Assembly: GCA_035647435.1 (NCBI GenBank)
Contig: DASRNM010000055.1
Location: forward strand, 1-11,985
DNA length: 11,985 nucleotides
DNA from: JAAZFZ01 sp035647435
Lineage (GTDB): Bacteria > Bacillota > Clostridia > Oscillospirales > Acutalibacteraceae
Direction: 5' to 3'
Both the position numbers and the translations under genes were made by a program. Under the pieces are notes generated by a model. That model ran no database searches. It was not told the origin of the DNA and saw only the letters and a list, made by a program, of their open reading frames with translations. Positions within the stretch are counted from its first letter, which is position 1. Every line of letters begins with the position of its first letter. Positions 1-6,658 of this stretch are shown piece by piece.

Positions 1-23
1 TAATGTAATCGAAACATAAATTT

Positions 24-58
24 AAAATCGGTGGTTGTGAAAAACAACCACCGATTTT
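24..58 (-). terminator. Intrinsic terminator after gcvT
   Basis: A perfect 15-bp stem (24-38 pairs with 44-58) encloses a 5-nt loop. The core GGTGGTTGT/ACAACCACC is GC-richer than its surroundings. It lies 16 nt beyond the gcvT stop codon. In the gcvT direction the stem ends in four T's followed by an AT-rich stretch; read rightward it also ends in four T's, so it may work in both directions. The T-tracts are short and interrupted, so termination strength is uncertain. Bases 1-23 to its left hold nothing recognisable. Confidence 0.8.
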
Positions 59-74
59 GTTATATAGTCTATGT

Positions 75-1157
75 TTATTTTTTGTAAAAAGGCAAGGGGA
101 CAACCTTTGCACGCAGCTTTTTGCCCCTGACATCAACAAACACCTCGTCACCATTGTCGACGCTGTCAACGCCAACAAATGCCATAGCAACAGCTTTTTT
201 GATATAAGGGCACATTGTGCCGGAGGTGGTTGTGCCGATTTCTTTTTCGCCCTGATACACCTTGCAGCTCTCACGAGCAATTCCACGGTCGATAAGCTCA
301 ACGCCTATGCGCTTGATTTTTGGTGCGCCCTTTTCTAGAATTGCACGCTTGCCGATAAAATCGTCTTTGTCGAGTTTAACGCAGAACCCTAAACCTGTTT
401 CGAGTGGGCTGATATCATCGCTCATTTCATGGCCGTAAAGGGGCATCGCAGCCTCAAGACGAAGTGTGTCCCTTGAACCGAGACCGCACGGGATAAGACC
501 AAATTCCTCACCCGCTACCATGAGTTTTTCCCACAAATCAATTGCAAATTTGTTTGATGTATATATTTCATATCCGCTCTCGCCCGTGTACCCTGTTTTT
601 GAAACAAGGCAATCGATACCGTCAATCAACACATTTTCTTTAAAGCTGTAATATTTTACAGGCAAGCAATCTTCATTTACAAGCTTTGTGAGGATATCCT
701 TTGACAATGGGCCTTGTAACGCTATTTGAGCAATGTCGGCGGAAATGTCTTTAAAGATGACATCGCCTTTTATGTGTGATTTGACCCAAGCAACATCTTT
801 GTCGTGGTTTGCAGCATTGACAACTATTAAATACGAGTTCTCGTTTTTGCGGTAGACAAGGAGGTCGTCGACTACTCCACCTTTTTCATTACACATGGGG
901 CTGTATCTGACTTGACCGTCATACATACCCTCAAAGTTGTTGGTAAGAAGGTTTTGTAGGTTTTTAAGAGCATCGGGGCCTTCAAGTGTTAGCTCACCCA
1001 TGTGGGAAACATCAAACATGCCTGCCTTAGTGCGCACTGATATGTGCTCTGTGGCAATGCCTGTTTTATATTGTACGGGTAAAAGATAACCTGCAAAGGG
1101 CACAATTTTGCCCTCGTATTTAACGTGCATTTCGTAAAGAGGGGTTTTCAATTCCAT
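75..1157 (-). CDS. gcvT: Aminomethyltransferase (glycine cleavage system T protein)
   Basis: GcvT takes the aminomethyl group bound to lipoyl-GcvH, releases ammonia and transfers the one-carbon unit to tetrahydrofolate, giving 5,10-methylene-THF in the cytoplasm. The 360-aa product has normal family length. Visible signatures are FAGYLLPVQY near residues 21-30, FDVSHMGE at 48-55, VVDDLLVYR at 95-103 (D97 matches the conserved catalytic Asp region), KTGYTGESGYEIY at 187-199, GLGSRDTLRLEA at 225-236, PLYGHE at 239-244, and the usual ending PFYK. A TTG at 1166 is an in-frame alternative start, but the ATG at 1157 has AAGGGA about 10 nt upstream, whereas the TTG would leave only about 2 nt, so ATG is preferred. 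The gene has its own promoter and terminator and no gcvH or gcvP beside it, so it appears monocistronic. No glycine riboswitch fits in its roughly 44-nt leader. Confidence 0.96.
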   Translation of the reverse strand: MELKTPLYEMHVKYEGKIVPFAGYLLPVQYKTGIATEHISVRTKAGMFDVSHMGELTLEGPDALKNLQNLLTNNFEGMYDGQVRYSPMCNEKGGVVDDLLVYRKNENSYLIVVNAANHDKDVAWVKSHIKGDVIFKDISADIAQIALQGPLSKDILTKLVNEDCLPVKYYSFKENVLIDGIDCLVSKTGYTGESGYEIYTSNKFAIDLWEKLMVAGEEFGLIPCGLGSRDTLRLEAAMPLYGHEMSDDISPLETGLGFCVKLDKDDFIGKRAILEKGAPKIKRIGVELIDRGIARESCKVYQGEKEIGTTTSGTMCPYIKKAVAMAFVGVDSVDNGDEVFVDVRGKKLRAKVVPLPFYKK

Positions 1158-1200
1158 TAGTGTCAAGTCCCTTCTGTATTAAAAGTTACTAATCATTATC

Positions 1201-1236
1201 TTGACACATTATAGTACCGCCAGTGTTTTGTGTCAA
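1201..1236. repeat. Inverted TTGACAC/GTGTCAA heptamers flanking the gcvT -10
   Basis: TTGACAC at 1201-1207 is mirrored by GTGTCAA at 1230-1236, with a 22-bp space that contains the -10 box. One arm is the -35 element itself and the other covers the predicted start site. A third copy (GTGTCAA, 1160-1166) sits just before the gcvT start codon. The arrangement could be an operator, but one arm is explained by the promoter consensus, so chance is a real alternative. Confidence 0.3.
1208..1236 (-). promoter_or_regulatory. Perfect-consensus sigma-A promoter for gcvT
   Basis: On the minus strand TTGACA (1231-1236) and TATAAT (1208-1213) are separated by exactly 17 bp, an exact match to the housekeeping sigma-factor consensus. 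Transcription should begin near 1201, giving a leader of about 44 nt before the gcvT ATG. The distance and orientation fit gcvT and no other gene. Confidence 0.88.
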
Positions 1237-1264
1237 CAATTCGTGTTGTAAAATATAATACAAA

Positions 1265-2770
1265 TTAATATCTGTATGAGGATTTGTCCTCTGCCGTCAC
1301 AACCCTTTTGCTGACCTGCTCAAAAAGCTTTGTTTCAAAATACCCTGTCAAATGAGTTTTTTGCTTTATGCCGGCAAGGATACTGTAGTTCATTCTACCT
1401 GAACCGTACTTTTTCGTTATCGGGTTTGTTTTCACAACGGTGTTTTGCATATCTCCGTATTTCACCATTGTTGTCTGCTTTGAAAATATACCCTTTGAAT
1501 ATTGAAAAAGATTGTCATCAAACGCAATGCTTTTTGTGATAACACTTAAATATCCGGAGCAGAGCAAAAGTGCAAACAAAAGCGCAATGACTTGCCAATA
1601 GGTTGAGCTTTCAATAAAGAGACCTGCGCCTACCAAAACAACAGTGAATAATAAGATTTTTATAAAAACCATCAAAAAGGCTGATTTATGTGATTGTATA
1701 ATTTCGTTATCGCAAACATAATCTGGTGCACAGTGGTTGAGAATTTCGTTTGCCTGTTTATTGCTAACAAGCAGACAAAGCTGGGGGACCTCTTTGTTTT
1801 CGTTGCCGAAGCCAACAACTGCAACCTCAAGTGAGCAAAGCCCGAATATTCTTGCTAAAAGGGGACGCTTTATAAAAACGCTGTTTATTTTACTGTACTC
1901 AAAGCTGTATTCCGCCTTTTTAAGAACGCCGTAAGATATGTAGATGTTCTTGCTGTCCGTTTTAACTGTGTAACCGATATGATTCAATATGGAATACACC
2001 GTTGCAAATGTGCCGCCGAGCACCGATAGAACAACACAAAAAACAATACTATTAGTTGATGTAGCATCCATGCTCTGCGAAAACAAGGGTGAGAATATAA
2101 TAATCGCAGCGAAGAGCCCTTGCAGAATTGGTAAGGTTAAAAGCCTGTGGCGAATCACCTGTGCTATTGAAAATGAAACAACAGTTTGCCGCGGTTCATA
2201 TGCTTGTGTTTCAATGGGGTGAGGGCCGGCCTCGTTTGTTGAAGGTTGTTCAGTTCCAAGAAGTGTTTGCCTGTTTTTGAGCAGCTCCTCCTTTAAGTGT
2301 TGAGCGAACCCTTCTTTCAAAACAAAGGTAAAATCTGTTTTCTGTGCGGTGTGGGAGGAGTTGAGGTCAATTTTGACTTTTGAAGTCCCGACAAAGCGTT
2401 CAAAAACATTTTGTTCAATGTTTACGGTTGAAATGTTTAATATAGATAACCTTGAGCTTTTTTTAAATATCGTGCGTCTTTCGTAAACAAAATCAGAGCC
2501 GTCTATGTAGAAAAAAGTTTTTCTCCATATAAAGAATGAAACTAGTAAAACAATAGCGCAAACGGCGATGAATCCAAACCCCGAAAGGGCAATTGCATAG
2601 TCTTGCGCACTAGTAGCTGTGCTTGCAAGCTTTGTCCAAAACTCCTTTGTCAAAACCTCTTGTTCGGAGTCGGTCAAAAAATTAAACGCTCCGAAAACGA
2701 GTATGACGAAGAAAAAGCCTAGTCTCTCAATTATAATAGATATATGGTTACGGGTAGGGGTGTTAAACAT
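1265..2770 (-). CDS. ydbT: Membrane PH-domain protein, YdbT-like (three bPH2/DUF304 repeats)
   Basis: This is a 501-aa integral membrane protein of the YdbT family. Hydrophobic segments occur in three pairs, near residues 15-33 and 62-82, 210-229 and 241-262, and 363-385 and 391-411. Each pair is followed by a soluble segment with bacterial PH-like (bPH2, formerly DUF304) character, near 84-168, 265-345 and 413-487. Typical cores are LNISTVNIEQNVFERFVG (111-128) and YSKINSVFIKRPLLARIFG (292-310). The start ATG overlaps the end of ydbS by 8 nt and has GAGGTG 7 nt upstream, so the two are translationally coupled. In Bacillus subtilis ydbST belongs to the sigma-W envelope-stress regulon and its biochemical activity is not settled; a membrane-protective role here is inference. 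No convincing terminator follows it, so transcripts may run into gcvT. Confidence 0.85.
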   Translation of the reverse strand: MFNTPTRNHISIIIERLGFFFVILVFGAFNFLTDSEQEVLTKEFWTKLASTATSAQDYAIALSGFGFIAVCAIVLLVSFFIWRKTFFYIDGSDFVYERRTIFKKSSRLSILNISTVNIEQNVFERFVGTSKVKIDLNSSHTAQKTDFTFVLKEGFAQHLKEELLKNRQTLLGTEQPSTNEAGPHPIETQAYEPRQTVVSFSIAQVIRHRLLTLPILQGLFAAIIIFSPLFSQSMDATSTNSIVFCVVLSVLGGTFATVYSILNHIGYTVKTDSKNIYISYGVLKKAEYSFEYSKINSVFIKRPLLARIFGLCSLEVAVVGFGNENKEVPQLCLLVSNKQANEILNHCAPDYVCDNEIIQSHKSAFLMVFIKILLFTVVLVGAGLFIESSTYWQVIALLFALLLCSGYLSVITKSIAFDDNLFQYSKGIFSKQTTMVKYGDMQNTVVKTNPITKKYGSGRMNYSILAGIKQKTHLTGYFETKLFEQVSKRVVTAEDKSSYRY

Positions 2771-3254
2771 CGTTTTGCACCTCTTCGATTTTGCTTATCT
2801 TTTTGTTCAGATTGCTGTTTAAATATGCTGCAATTTCGTCTGCTTTTTCAAGCTCTAAAAATCTAAAAGTGGCAATCGAACCGGCTGTTGTAATATTTAC
2901 CTTGGCAACACCGAAAAGGTTGTCAATAGGCCCTCTCAACACATCTATCTGATGAATTCTGTCAATGGGCACGATTGTTCTTTTTATGAACAGTATTCCC
3001 TCTTTTATTTCAATTCTGTCAGACGCAATGAGGTATTTGTACCTCCTGAACCTAATGAGTGGTACAGCAAAGATATATACAATGCTTAATACAATAATTG
3101 CGATAGGAATTGCAATGGGAATTGTGTTTTTGCCAACAGCAATAGCGACAAGTGAGGGTAAAATCAAAATGAAAAACATCAACAGCAACGAGCTGAGTCT
3201 CATAAGCTTAAGAGCTTTAGGGGAGAGCGATTCGTAACTCACAAAATCCACCAA
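2763..3254 (-). CDS. ydbS: Membrane PH-domain protein, YdbS-like (single bPH2/DUF304)
   Basis: This 163-aa protein has two membrane segments near residues 17-40 and 45-66, then one bPH2 domain at about 69-148. The family hallmark is clear: VPIDRIHQIDVLRGPIDNLF (95-114), followed by GVAKVNITTAG (115-125). It is the small partner normally encoded directly upstream of YdbT, and the 8-nt overlap supports a paired complex. The start is uncertain because no ATG precedes the first membrane helix: TTG at 3254, GTG at 3251 and GTG at 3242 are all in frame, near an AAAGG/GGTGG stretch, and the longest form is given. Function beyond envelope association cannot be read from the sequence. Confidence 0.85.
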   Translation of the reverse strand: MVDFVSYESLSPKALKLMRLSSLLLMFFILILPSLVAIAVGKNTIPIAIPIAIIVLSIVYIFAVPLIRFRRYKYLIASDRIEIKEGILFIKRTIVPIDRIHQIDVLRGPIDNLFGVAKVNITTAGSIATFRFLELEKADEIAAYLNSNLNKKISKIEEVQNDV

Positions 3255-3275
3255 CCTTTATATAAATATATTTTG

Positions 3276-3304
3276 ATATTATGTTATTTGTTGCTTTTTG
3301 TCAA
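3276..3304 (-). promoter_or_regulatory. Sigma-A-type promoter for ydbS-ydbT
   Basis: On the minus strand TTGACA (3299-3304) and TAATAT (3276-3281) are separated by 17 bp. Both spacing and sequence are close to the housekeeping consensus. The -10 ends about 20 nt from the ydbS start. It does not resemble a sigma-W promoter, so ydbST here may be expressed constitutively. Confidence 0.75.
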
Positions 3305-3413
3305 TACCGAATATCTTTTTGCTTTTGAAACACTTTGAATTAATACAGTTTTAAATACTTTTTGCAGATAAATTCAGCGGAAGTCACACAAATAAGCGAG
3401 CAATCCAAATATA

Positions 3414-3441
3414 TTGAAAGAGAAATAAAAAATGCGATAAT
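3414..3441 (+). promoter_or_regulatory. Candidate promoter for the uronate operon (upstream option)
   Basis: TTGAAA (3414-3419) and GATAAT (3436-3441) are separated by 16 bp. Each hexamer has one mismatch to consensus, and TGC directly before the -10 makes it an extended -10. Transcription would start near 3448, leaving a leader of about 100 nt that contains the inverted repeat at 3511-3532. It competes with the option at 3476-3484, and either or both may be used. Confidence 0.5.
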
Positions 3442-3475
3442 TATATCAAATTGCCTTTATTTTATTGGGGTTTTA

Positions 3476-3484
3476 TGGTATTAT
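3476..3484 (+). promoter_or_regulatory. Candidate extended -10 promoter for the uronate operon (downstream option)
   Basis: TGG followed by TATTAT (3479-3484) forms an extended -10 element. No good -35 lies at the right distance (TTTATT-like at about 3456). Transcription would start near 3491, placing the inverted repeat at 3511-3532 about 20 nt downstream, a position suited to a repressor operator. A weak -35 would fit an activated or conditional promoter. Confidence 0.35.
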
Positions 3485-3510
3485 GTTTAAGAAAATATAA
3501 GGGGAAGATG

Positions 3511-3532
3511 GTTTGAGCAATCTTTCTCAAAC
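3511..3532 (+). repeat. Inverted repeat in the uronate operon leader (possible operator)
   Basis: GTTTGAG (3511-3517) is the exact inverse of CTCAAAC (3526-3532), with an 8-nt centre. It ends 3 nt before the GGGAGG ribosome binding site of the first gene and lies downstream of both candidate promoters. It could bind a dimeric repressor as DNA, or fold in the mRNA next to the ribosome binding site. No regulator gene is present in the window to pair with it. Confidence 0.4.
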
Positions 3533-3548
3533 AACGGGAGGATAAAAA

Positions 3549-5570
3549 ATGGCAAAGTTTATTTTATCAGCTTTTTCAGATGAGGCATCTGCAGATATGA
3601 ACGGTCAGATAGCCGCATGTAAAGCAAACGGAGTTACCCATGTTGAGTTAAGAGGGGTTGACGGAAAAAACATCTCAAACTTCACAGTTGATGAGGCTGA
3701 AAAACTCAAGAAAAAACTCGATGAAGCAGACATAAAAGTTGCAACAATAGGCTCTTTTTACGGGAAGATTGAAATAACAGAGCCGTTTGAGCCACACTTT
3801 GAGGCTTTCAAGAACACAGTTGAGGTTGCTAAGGTTCTTGAGGCAAAATACATAAGAATTTTCAGCTTTTACTTTAATGAGGGTGAAAGCTATGAAGCAT
3901 ATAAAAACGAGGTTTTTCGCCGTGTAGGTGCAATGGCAGAATATTCAAAGAAGTTTGATATTCTCTGCTGTCATGAAAACGAAAAAGGCATTTACGCAGA
4001 CATCCCCGAAAGATGCATTGAATTACACGAAGCTGTTGGCGAAAACCTTGGAGGTATATTTGACACCGCAAACTTTATCCATTGCGGAGTCGATACCCTC
4101 CCTGCATTCAAACAACTTAACAAACACACAACATATCTTCACATTAAAGACGCAAGAAAGTCCGACGGAATGGTTACGCCTGCAGGCTTAGGCGACGGTA
4201 ATTTAGAGGAAATTCTTCGCATATTTGCAAGAAAAAAGGGCGAGAGAGTTCTGTGCGTCGAGCCTCATCTCACAGTTTTCGAAGGGTTGCAAGAGCTTGA
4301 GAAAGACAACAAGTTGATTGACAAGCTTGAAGGTCAGGATTTTAAATACCCTAACAGAGAAGCGAGCTTCAAAGCGGCAGTTGATGCAACTAAGGCTCTT
4401 ATAGAAAAAGTGCAACCAATAAGAATTGGTGTTATCGGTGTTGGTAACATGGGCACAGGGTATATTAAAAACTATTGCAAAGGTGAATTTATTGAAACAA
4501 GAGTAACCTGTGTAGCAGACACTAACCCAGACAAACTTGAAAACGTAAAAAAGATTATGCCTGAAATAAAATGTTATAGCTCGAGCGATGAGCTTATCGA
4601 CAGTGGCGACTGCAATGCTGTTCTTGTAGCAACCCCTCACTATGACCACCCGACAATTGCAATTGATGCAATGAAAAAAGGGCTTGATGTCCTCATTGAA
4701 AAGCCCGCAGGTGTTTACACAAAGAAGGTAAGAGAAGCAAACGAGGTTGCAAAAGAAACGGGCAGAGTTTTTGCAATAATGTATAACCAAAGAACAAACC
4801 ATGTTTACAGAAAAATCAAAGAGTTAGTCGAAAGCGGAGTTTACGGCGAAATGAAGCGTGTCAGCTGGATTGTAACTAACTGGTACAGAACTCAGGCATA
4901 CTACAATTCTGGTGGATGGCGTGCAACATGGTCGGGTGAAGGTGGAGGAGTTCTTCTCAACCAATGCCCGCACAACCTTGATTTATGGCAATGGATTTGC
5001 GGCATGCCTAACAAGGTGCATGCTGTTTGTCATGAAGGTAAATGGCATGATATTGAGGTTGAAGACGATGTAACAATGTATGTTGAATACCCGAACGGTG
5101 CAACAGGCGTGTTTGTGACATCAACCGCCGACGCCCCTGGCACAAACCGTTTGGAGATTACACTTGATAAGGCACAAATTATTTGTGATAAAGAGGACTT
5201 GATTATAAACGAGCTTGATTGCTCAACAAAGGACCACCTTGCAAACACTCCCGAAGGGTTTGGTTCACCGAAAATTGAAAAGATAGTGCCTGAAACTGAC
5301 GGCAAGAATGAGCAACATGTGGGCGTTGTAAATGTGTTCGCTGCAAACATTCTCAGAGGCGAGCCTCTTGTTGCAAAAGGAGAGGAAGGCATAAACGGGC
5401 TGACAATTTCAAATGCGGCTCACCTTTCCCAGTGGTTGGGTAAAGAAATTAACCTTCCGCTTGATGAGGATTTATTCTATAACGAGTTGCAGAAAAAAAT
5501 CGCTTCCTCAAAAGGTAAAAAGGAAGTTGTGGAGACAGTAGAGGGCGACATGTCTGCATCATTTAGATAA
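3549..5570 (+). CDS. Fusion of sugar-phosphate isomerase/epimerase-like TIM barrel and Gfo/Idh/MocA oxidoreductase
   Basis: One uninterrupted 673-aa protein joins two enzyme families. Residues 1 to about 288 form a xylose-isomerase-like (AP endonuclease 2 superfamily) TIM barrel. Its expected metal ligands are visible: E143 in CCHENE, D172 in GIFDTANF, H198 in YLHIKDA and E238 in CVEPH. From about 291 a Gfo/Idh/MocA dehydrogenase begins at once, with the Rossmann motif IGVIGVGNMG (293-302), EKP at 384-386 (catalytic-type K385) and GEGGGVLLNQCPHNLD (463-478, likely catalytic H475). The ATG has GGGAGG 7 nt upstream. No start codon or ribosome site lies at the junction, so it is a real fusion. 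It leads the operon, 17 nt before uxuA. Inference: the dehydrogenase oxidises a sugar or glycoside and the barrel isomerises, dehydrates or cleaves the keto product, as separate IolG/IolE-type or DgpA/DgpC-type proteins do. The substrate is unknown; a uronate or aldonate derivative fits the neighbours. Confidence 0.92.
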   Translation: MAKFILSAFSDEASADMNGQIAACKANGVTHVELRGVDGKNISNFTVDEAEKLKKKLDEADIKVATIGSFYGKIEITEPFEPHFEAFKNTVEVAKVLEAKYIRIFSFYFNEGESYEAYKNEVFRRVGAMAEYSKKFDILCCHENEKGIYADIPERCIELHEAVGENLGGIFDTANFIHCGVDTLPAFKQLNKHTTYLHIKDARKSDGMVTPAGLGDGNLEEILRIFARKKGERVLCVEPHLTVFEGLQELEKDNKLIDKLEGQDFKYPNREASFKAAVDATKALIEKVQPIRIGVIGVGNMGTGYIKNYCKGEFIETRVTCVADTNPDKLENVKKIMPEIKCYSSSDELIDSGDCNAVLVATPHYDHPTIAIDAMKKGLDVLIEKPAGVYTKKVREANEVAKETGRVFAIMYNQRTNHVYRKIKELVESGVYGEMKRVSWIVTNWYRTQAYYNSGGWRATWSGEGGGVLLNQCPHNLDLWQWICGMPNKVHAVCHEGKWHDIEVEDDVTMYVEYPNGATGVFVTSTADAPGTNRLEITLDKAQIICDKEDLIINELDCSTKDHLANTPEGFGSPKIEKIVPETDGKNEQHVGVVNVFAANILRGEPLVAKGEEGINGLTISNAAHLSQWLGKEINLPLDEDLFYNELQKKIASSKGKKEVVETVEGDMSASFR

Positions 5571-5587
5571 AAAAAGGAGGTTCACCA

Positions 5588-6658
5588 ATGCAAATGACCT
5601 TACGCTGGTTTGGCGAACAAAAGGACACCGTTACATTGGAGCAAATTCGTCAAATCCCCGGAGTTGTCGGAGTTGTTCCTGCAATACATACTCTCCCTGC
5701 AGGGGAGGTTTGGCCGCTTGAAATGATATCAGAGATGAAAAATCAAATTGAAGCCGCTGGTCTTACTATGGAATGTATTGAGAGTGTCAATGTCCATGAG
5801 GACATAAAGCTTGGTTTACCAAGCGCACAAAAATATATTGAAAACTACAAAACAACTATACGCAACCTCTCAAAAGTAGGAGTAAAAGTTATATGCTATA
5901 ATTTTATGCCCGTTTTTGATTGGACGAGAACAGACCTTGCTATGGACATGGGAGATGGCTCAACAGCCCTATCCTATAATGGCAAGCAAATTGAAGGTAA
6001 AAGCCCTGAGGATATGTTCAAAGAGATTGATGACAATTCACATGGCTATGCAATGCCCGGGTGGGAATCCGAGCGCATGGGCGAAATCAAGGAGATGTTT
6101 GAAAAATACAAGGGCATAACCTCAGATGATTTAAGAAAAAACCTCAAGAGTTTTCTTGAGGAAATTATCCCTGTTTGTGAAGAGTGCGGCGTTAAGATGG
6201 CAATCCATCCCGACGACCCACCGTGGGATATTTTTGGTCTGCCCAGAATCATTAAAAACATTGATGACATAAGGGTTTTCTTAAAATTAGTTGACAGCCC
6301 TGCGAATGGACTATCTTTTTGCACAGGCTCTCTTGGCGCAAGCTTGAAAAATGACTTGCCGTCAATGATAAGAGAGGTTGGCGACAGGATATATTTTGCG
6401 CACTTGAGAAATATAAAGGTGCGTGAAGATTGGTTCAACGAAACCTCACACCTTTCAAGTGACGGTTCGCTTGACATGTATGAAATAGTCAAGGCTCTTT
6501 ATGAGAGCGGATTTGACGGCTACATAAGGCCCGACCACGGCAGAATGCTGTGGGGCGAAGTTGCACGCCCGGGTTACGGCCTTTATGACAGGGCACTCGG
6601 CGCAACATATCTAAACGGCTTGTGGGAGGCTGTTTCAAAATGTACGGAGGGTAAATAA
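5588..6658 (+). CDS. uxuA: D-mannonate dehydratase
   Basis: UxuA removes water from D-mannonate to give 2-keto-3-deoxy-D-gluconate (KDG), a cytoplasmic metal-dependent step of hexuronate breakdown. The 356-aa length is typical. The N-terminus MTLRWFGEQKDTVTLEQIRQ is characteristic, and the four residues matching the known metal site are present: H207 in MAIHPDDPPW, C245 in SFCTGSLG, H272 in FAHLRNIK and D316 in RPDHGRM. The ATG at 5588 has a perfect AGGAGG (5576-5581 region) a few bases upstream. A second ATG two codons later is less well placed. The gene follows the fusion gene by 17 nt, and its last bases carry the ribosome site of the next gene, so translation is coupled. Confidence 0.97.
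   Translation: MQMTLRWFGEQKDTVTLEQIRQIPGVVGVVPAIHTLPAGEVWPLEMISEMKNQIEAAGLTMECIESVNVHEDIKLGLPSAQKYIENYKTTIRNLSKVGVKVICYNFMPVFDWTRTDLAMDMGDGSTALSYNGKQIEGKSPEDMFKEIDDNSHGYAMPGWESERMGEIKEMFEKYKGITSDDLRKNLKSFLEEIIPVCEECGVKMAIHPDDPPWDIFGLPRIIKNIDDIRVFLKLVDSPANGLSFCTGSLGASLKNDLPSMIREVGDRIYFAHLRNIKVREDWFNETSHLSSDGSLDMYEIVKALYESGFDGYIRPDHGRMLWGEVARPGYGLYDRALGATYLNGLWEAVSKCTEGK

Larger units (their letters stand above)
3255..3548. other. Divergent intergenic region between ydbST and the uronate operon
   Basis: This is about 294 nt of AT-rich non-coding DNA between leftward ydbS and the rightward catabolic operon. It holds the ydbST promoter, two candidate rightward promoters, a 7-bp inverted repeat in the presumed leader, and the GGGAGG ribosome binding site (3536-3541). 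An 8-nt direct repeat, GAGCAATC, occurs at 3398-3405 and 3515-3522. I find no small ORF with a ribosome binding site, no riboswitch-like fold and no good catabolite-repression (cre) match. Confidence 0.7.

Noticed and set aside
1158..1166. TTG at 1166 as the gcvT start
   Set aside because: The AAGGGA ribosome site would be only about 2 nt away, whereas the ATG at 1157 has normal spacing and matches the family N-terminus.
1158..1200. Glycine riboswitch in the gcvT leader
   Set aside because: The leader predicted from the promoter is only about 44 nt, far too short for a glycine aptamer.
1234..1248. 5-bp hairpin CAACA/TGTTG as a ydbT terminator
   Set aside because: The stem is too short and no T-tract follows in the ydbT direction; the stretch overlaps the gcvT -35 region.
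3255..3548. Catabolite-responsive element (cre) for CcpA in the operon control region
   Set aside because: I scanned for the TGNAANCG core with matching second half and found no convincing site on either strand.
4400..4430. Separate start for the dehydrogenase half of the fusion protein
   Set aside because: There is no ATG/GTG/TTG with a ribosome site at the domain junction, and the frame runs through without interruption.
4203..4802. 199-aa open frame on the minus strand inside the fusion gene
   Set aside because: It lies wholly antisense to a well-supported dehydrogenase domain, is cysteine- and phenylalanine-rich in an unnatural way, resembles no family and has no ribosome site.
6046..6492. 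148-aa minus-strand frame within uxuA
   Set aside because: It is fully covered by uxuA, with no recognisable motif or promoter.
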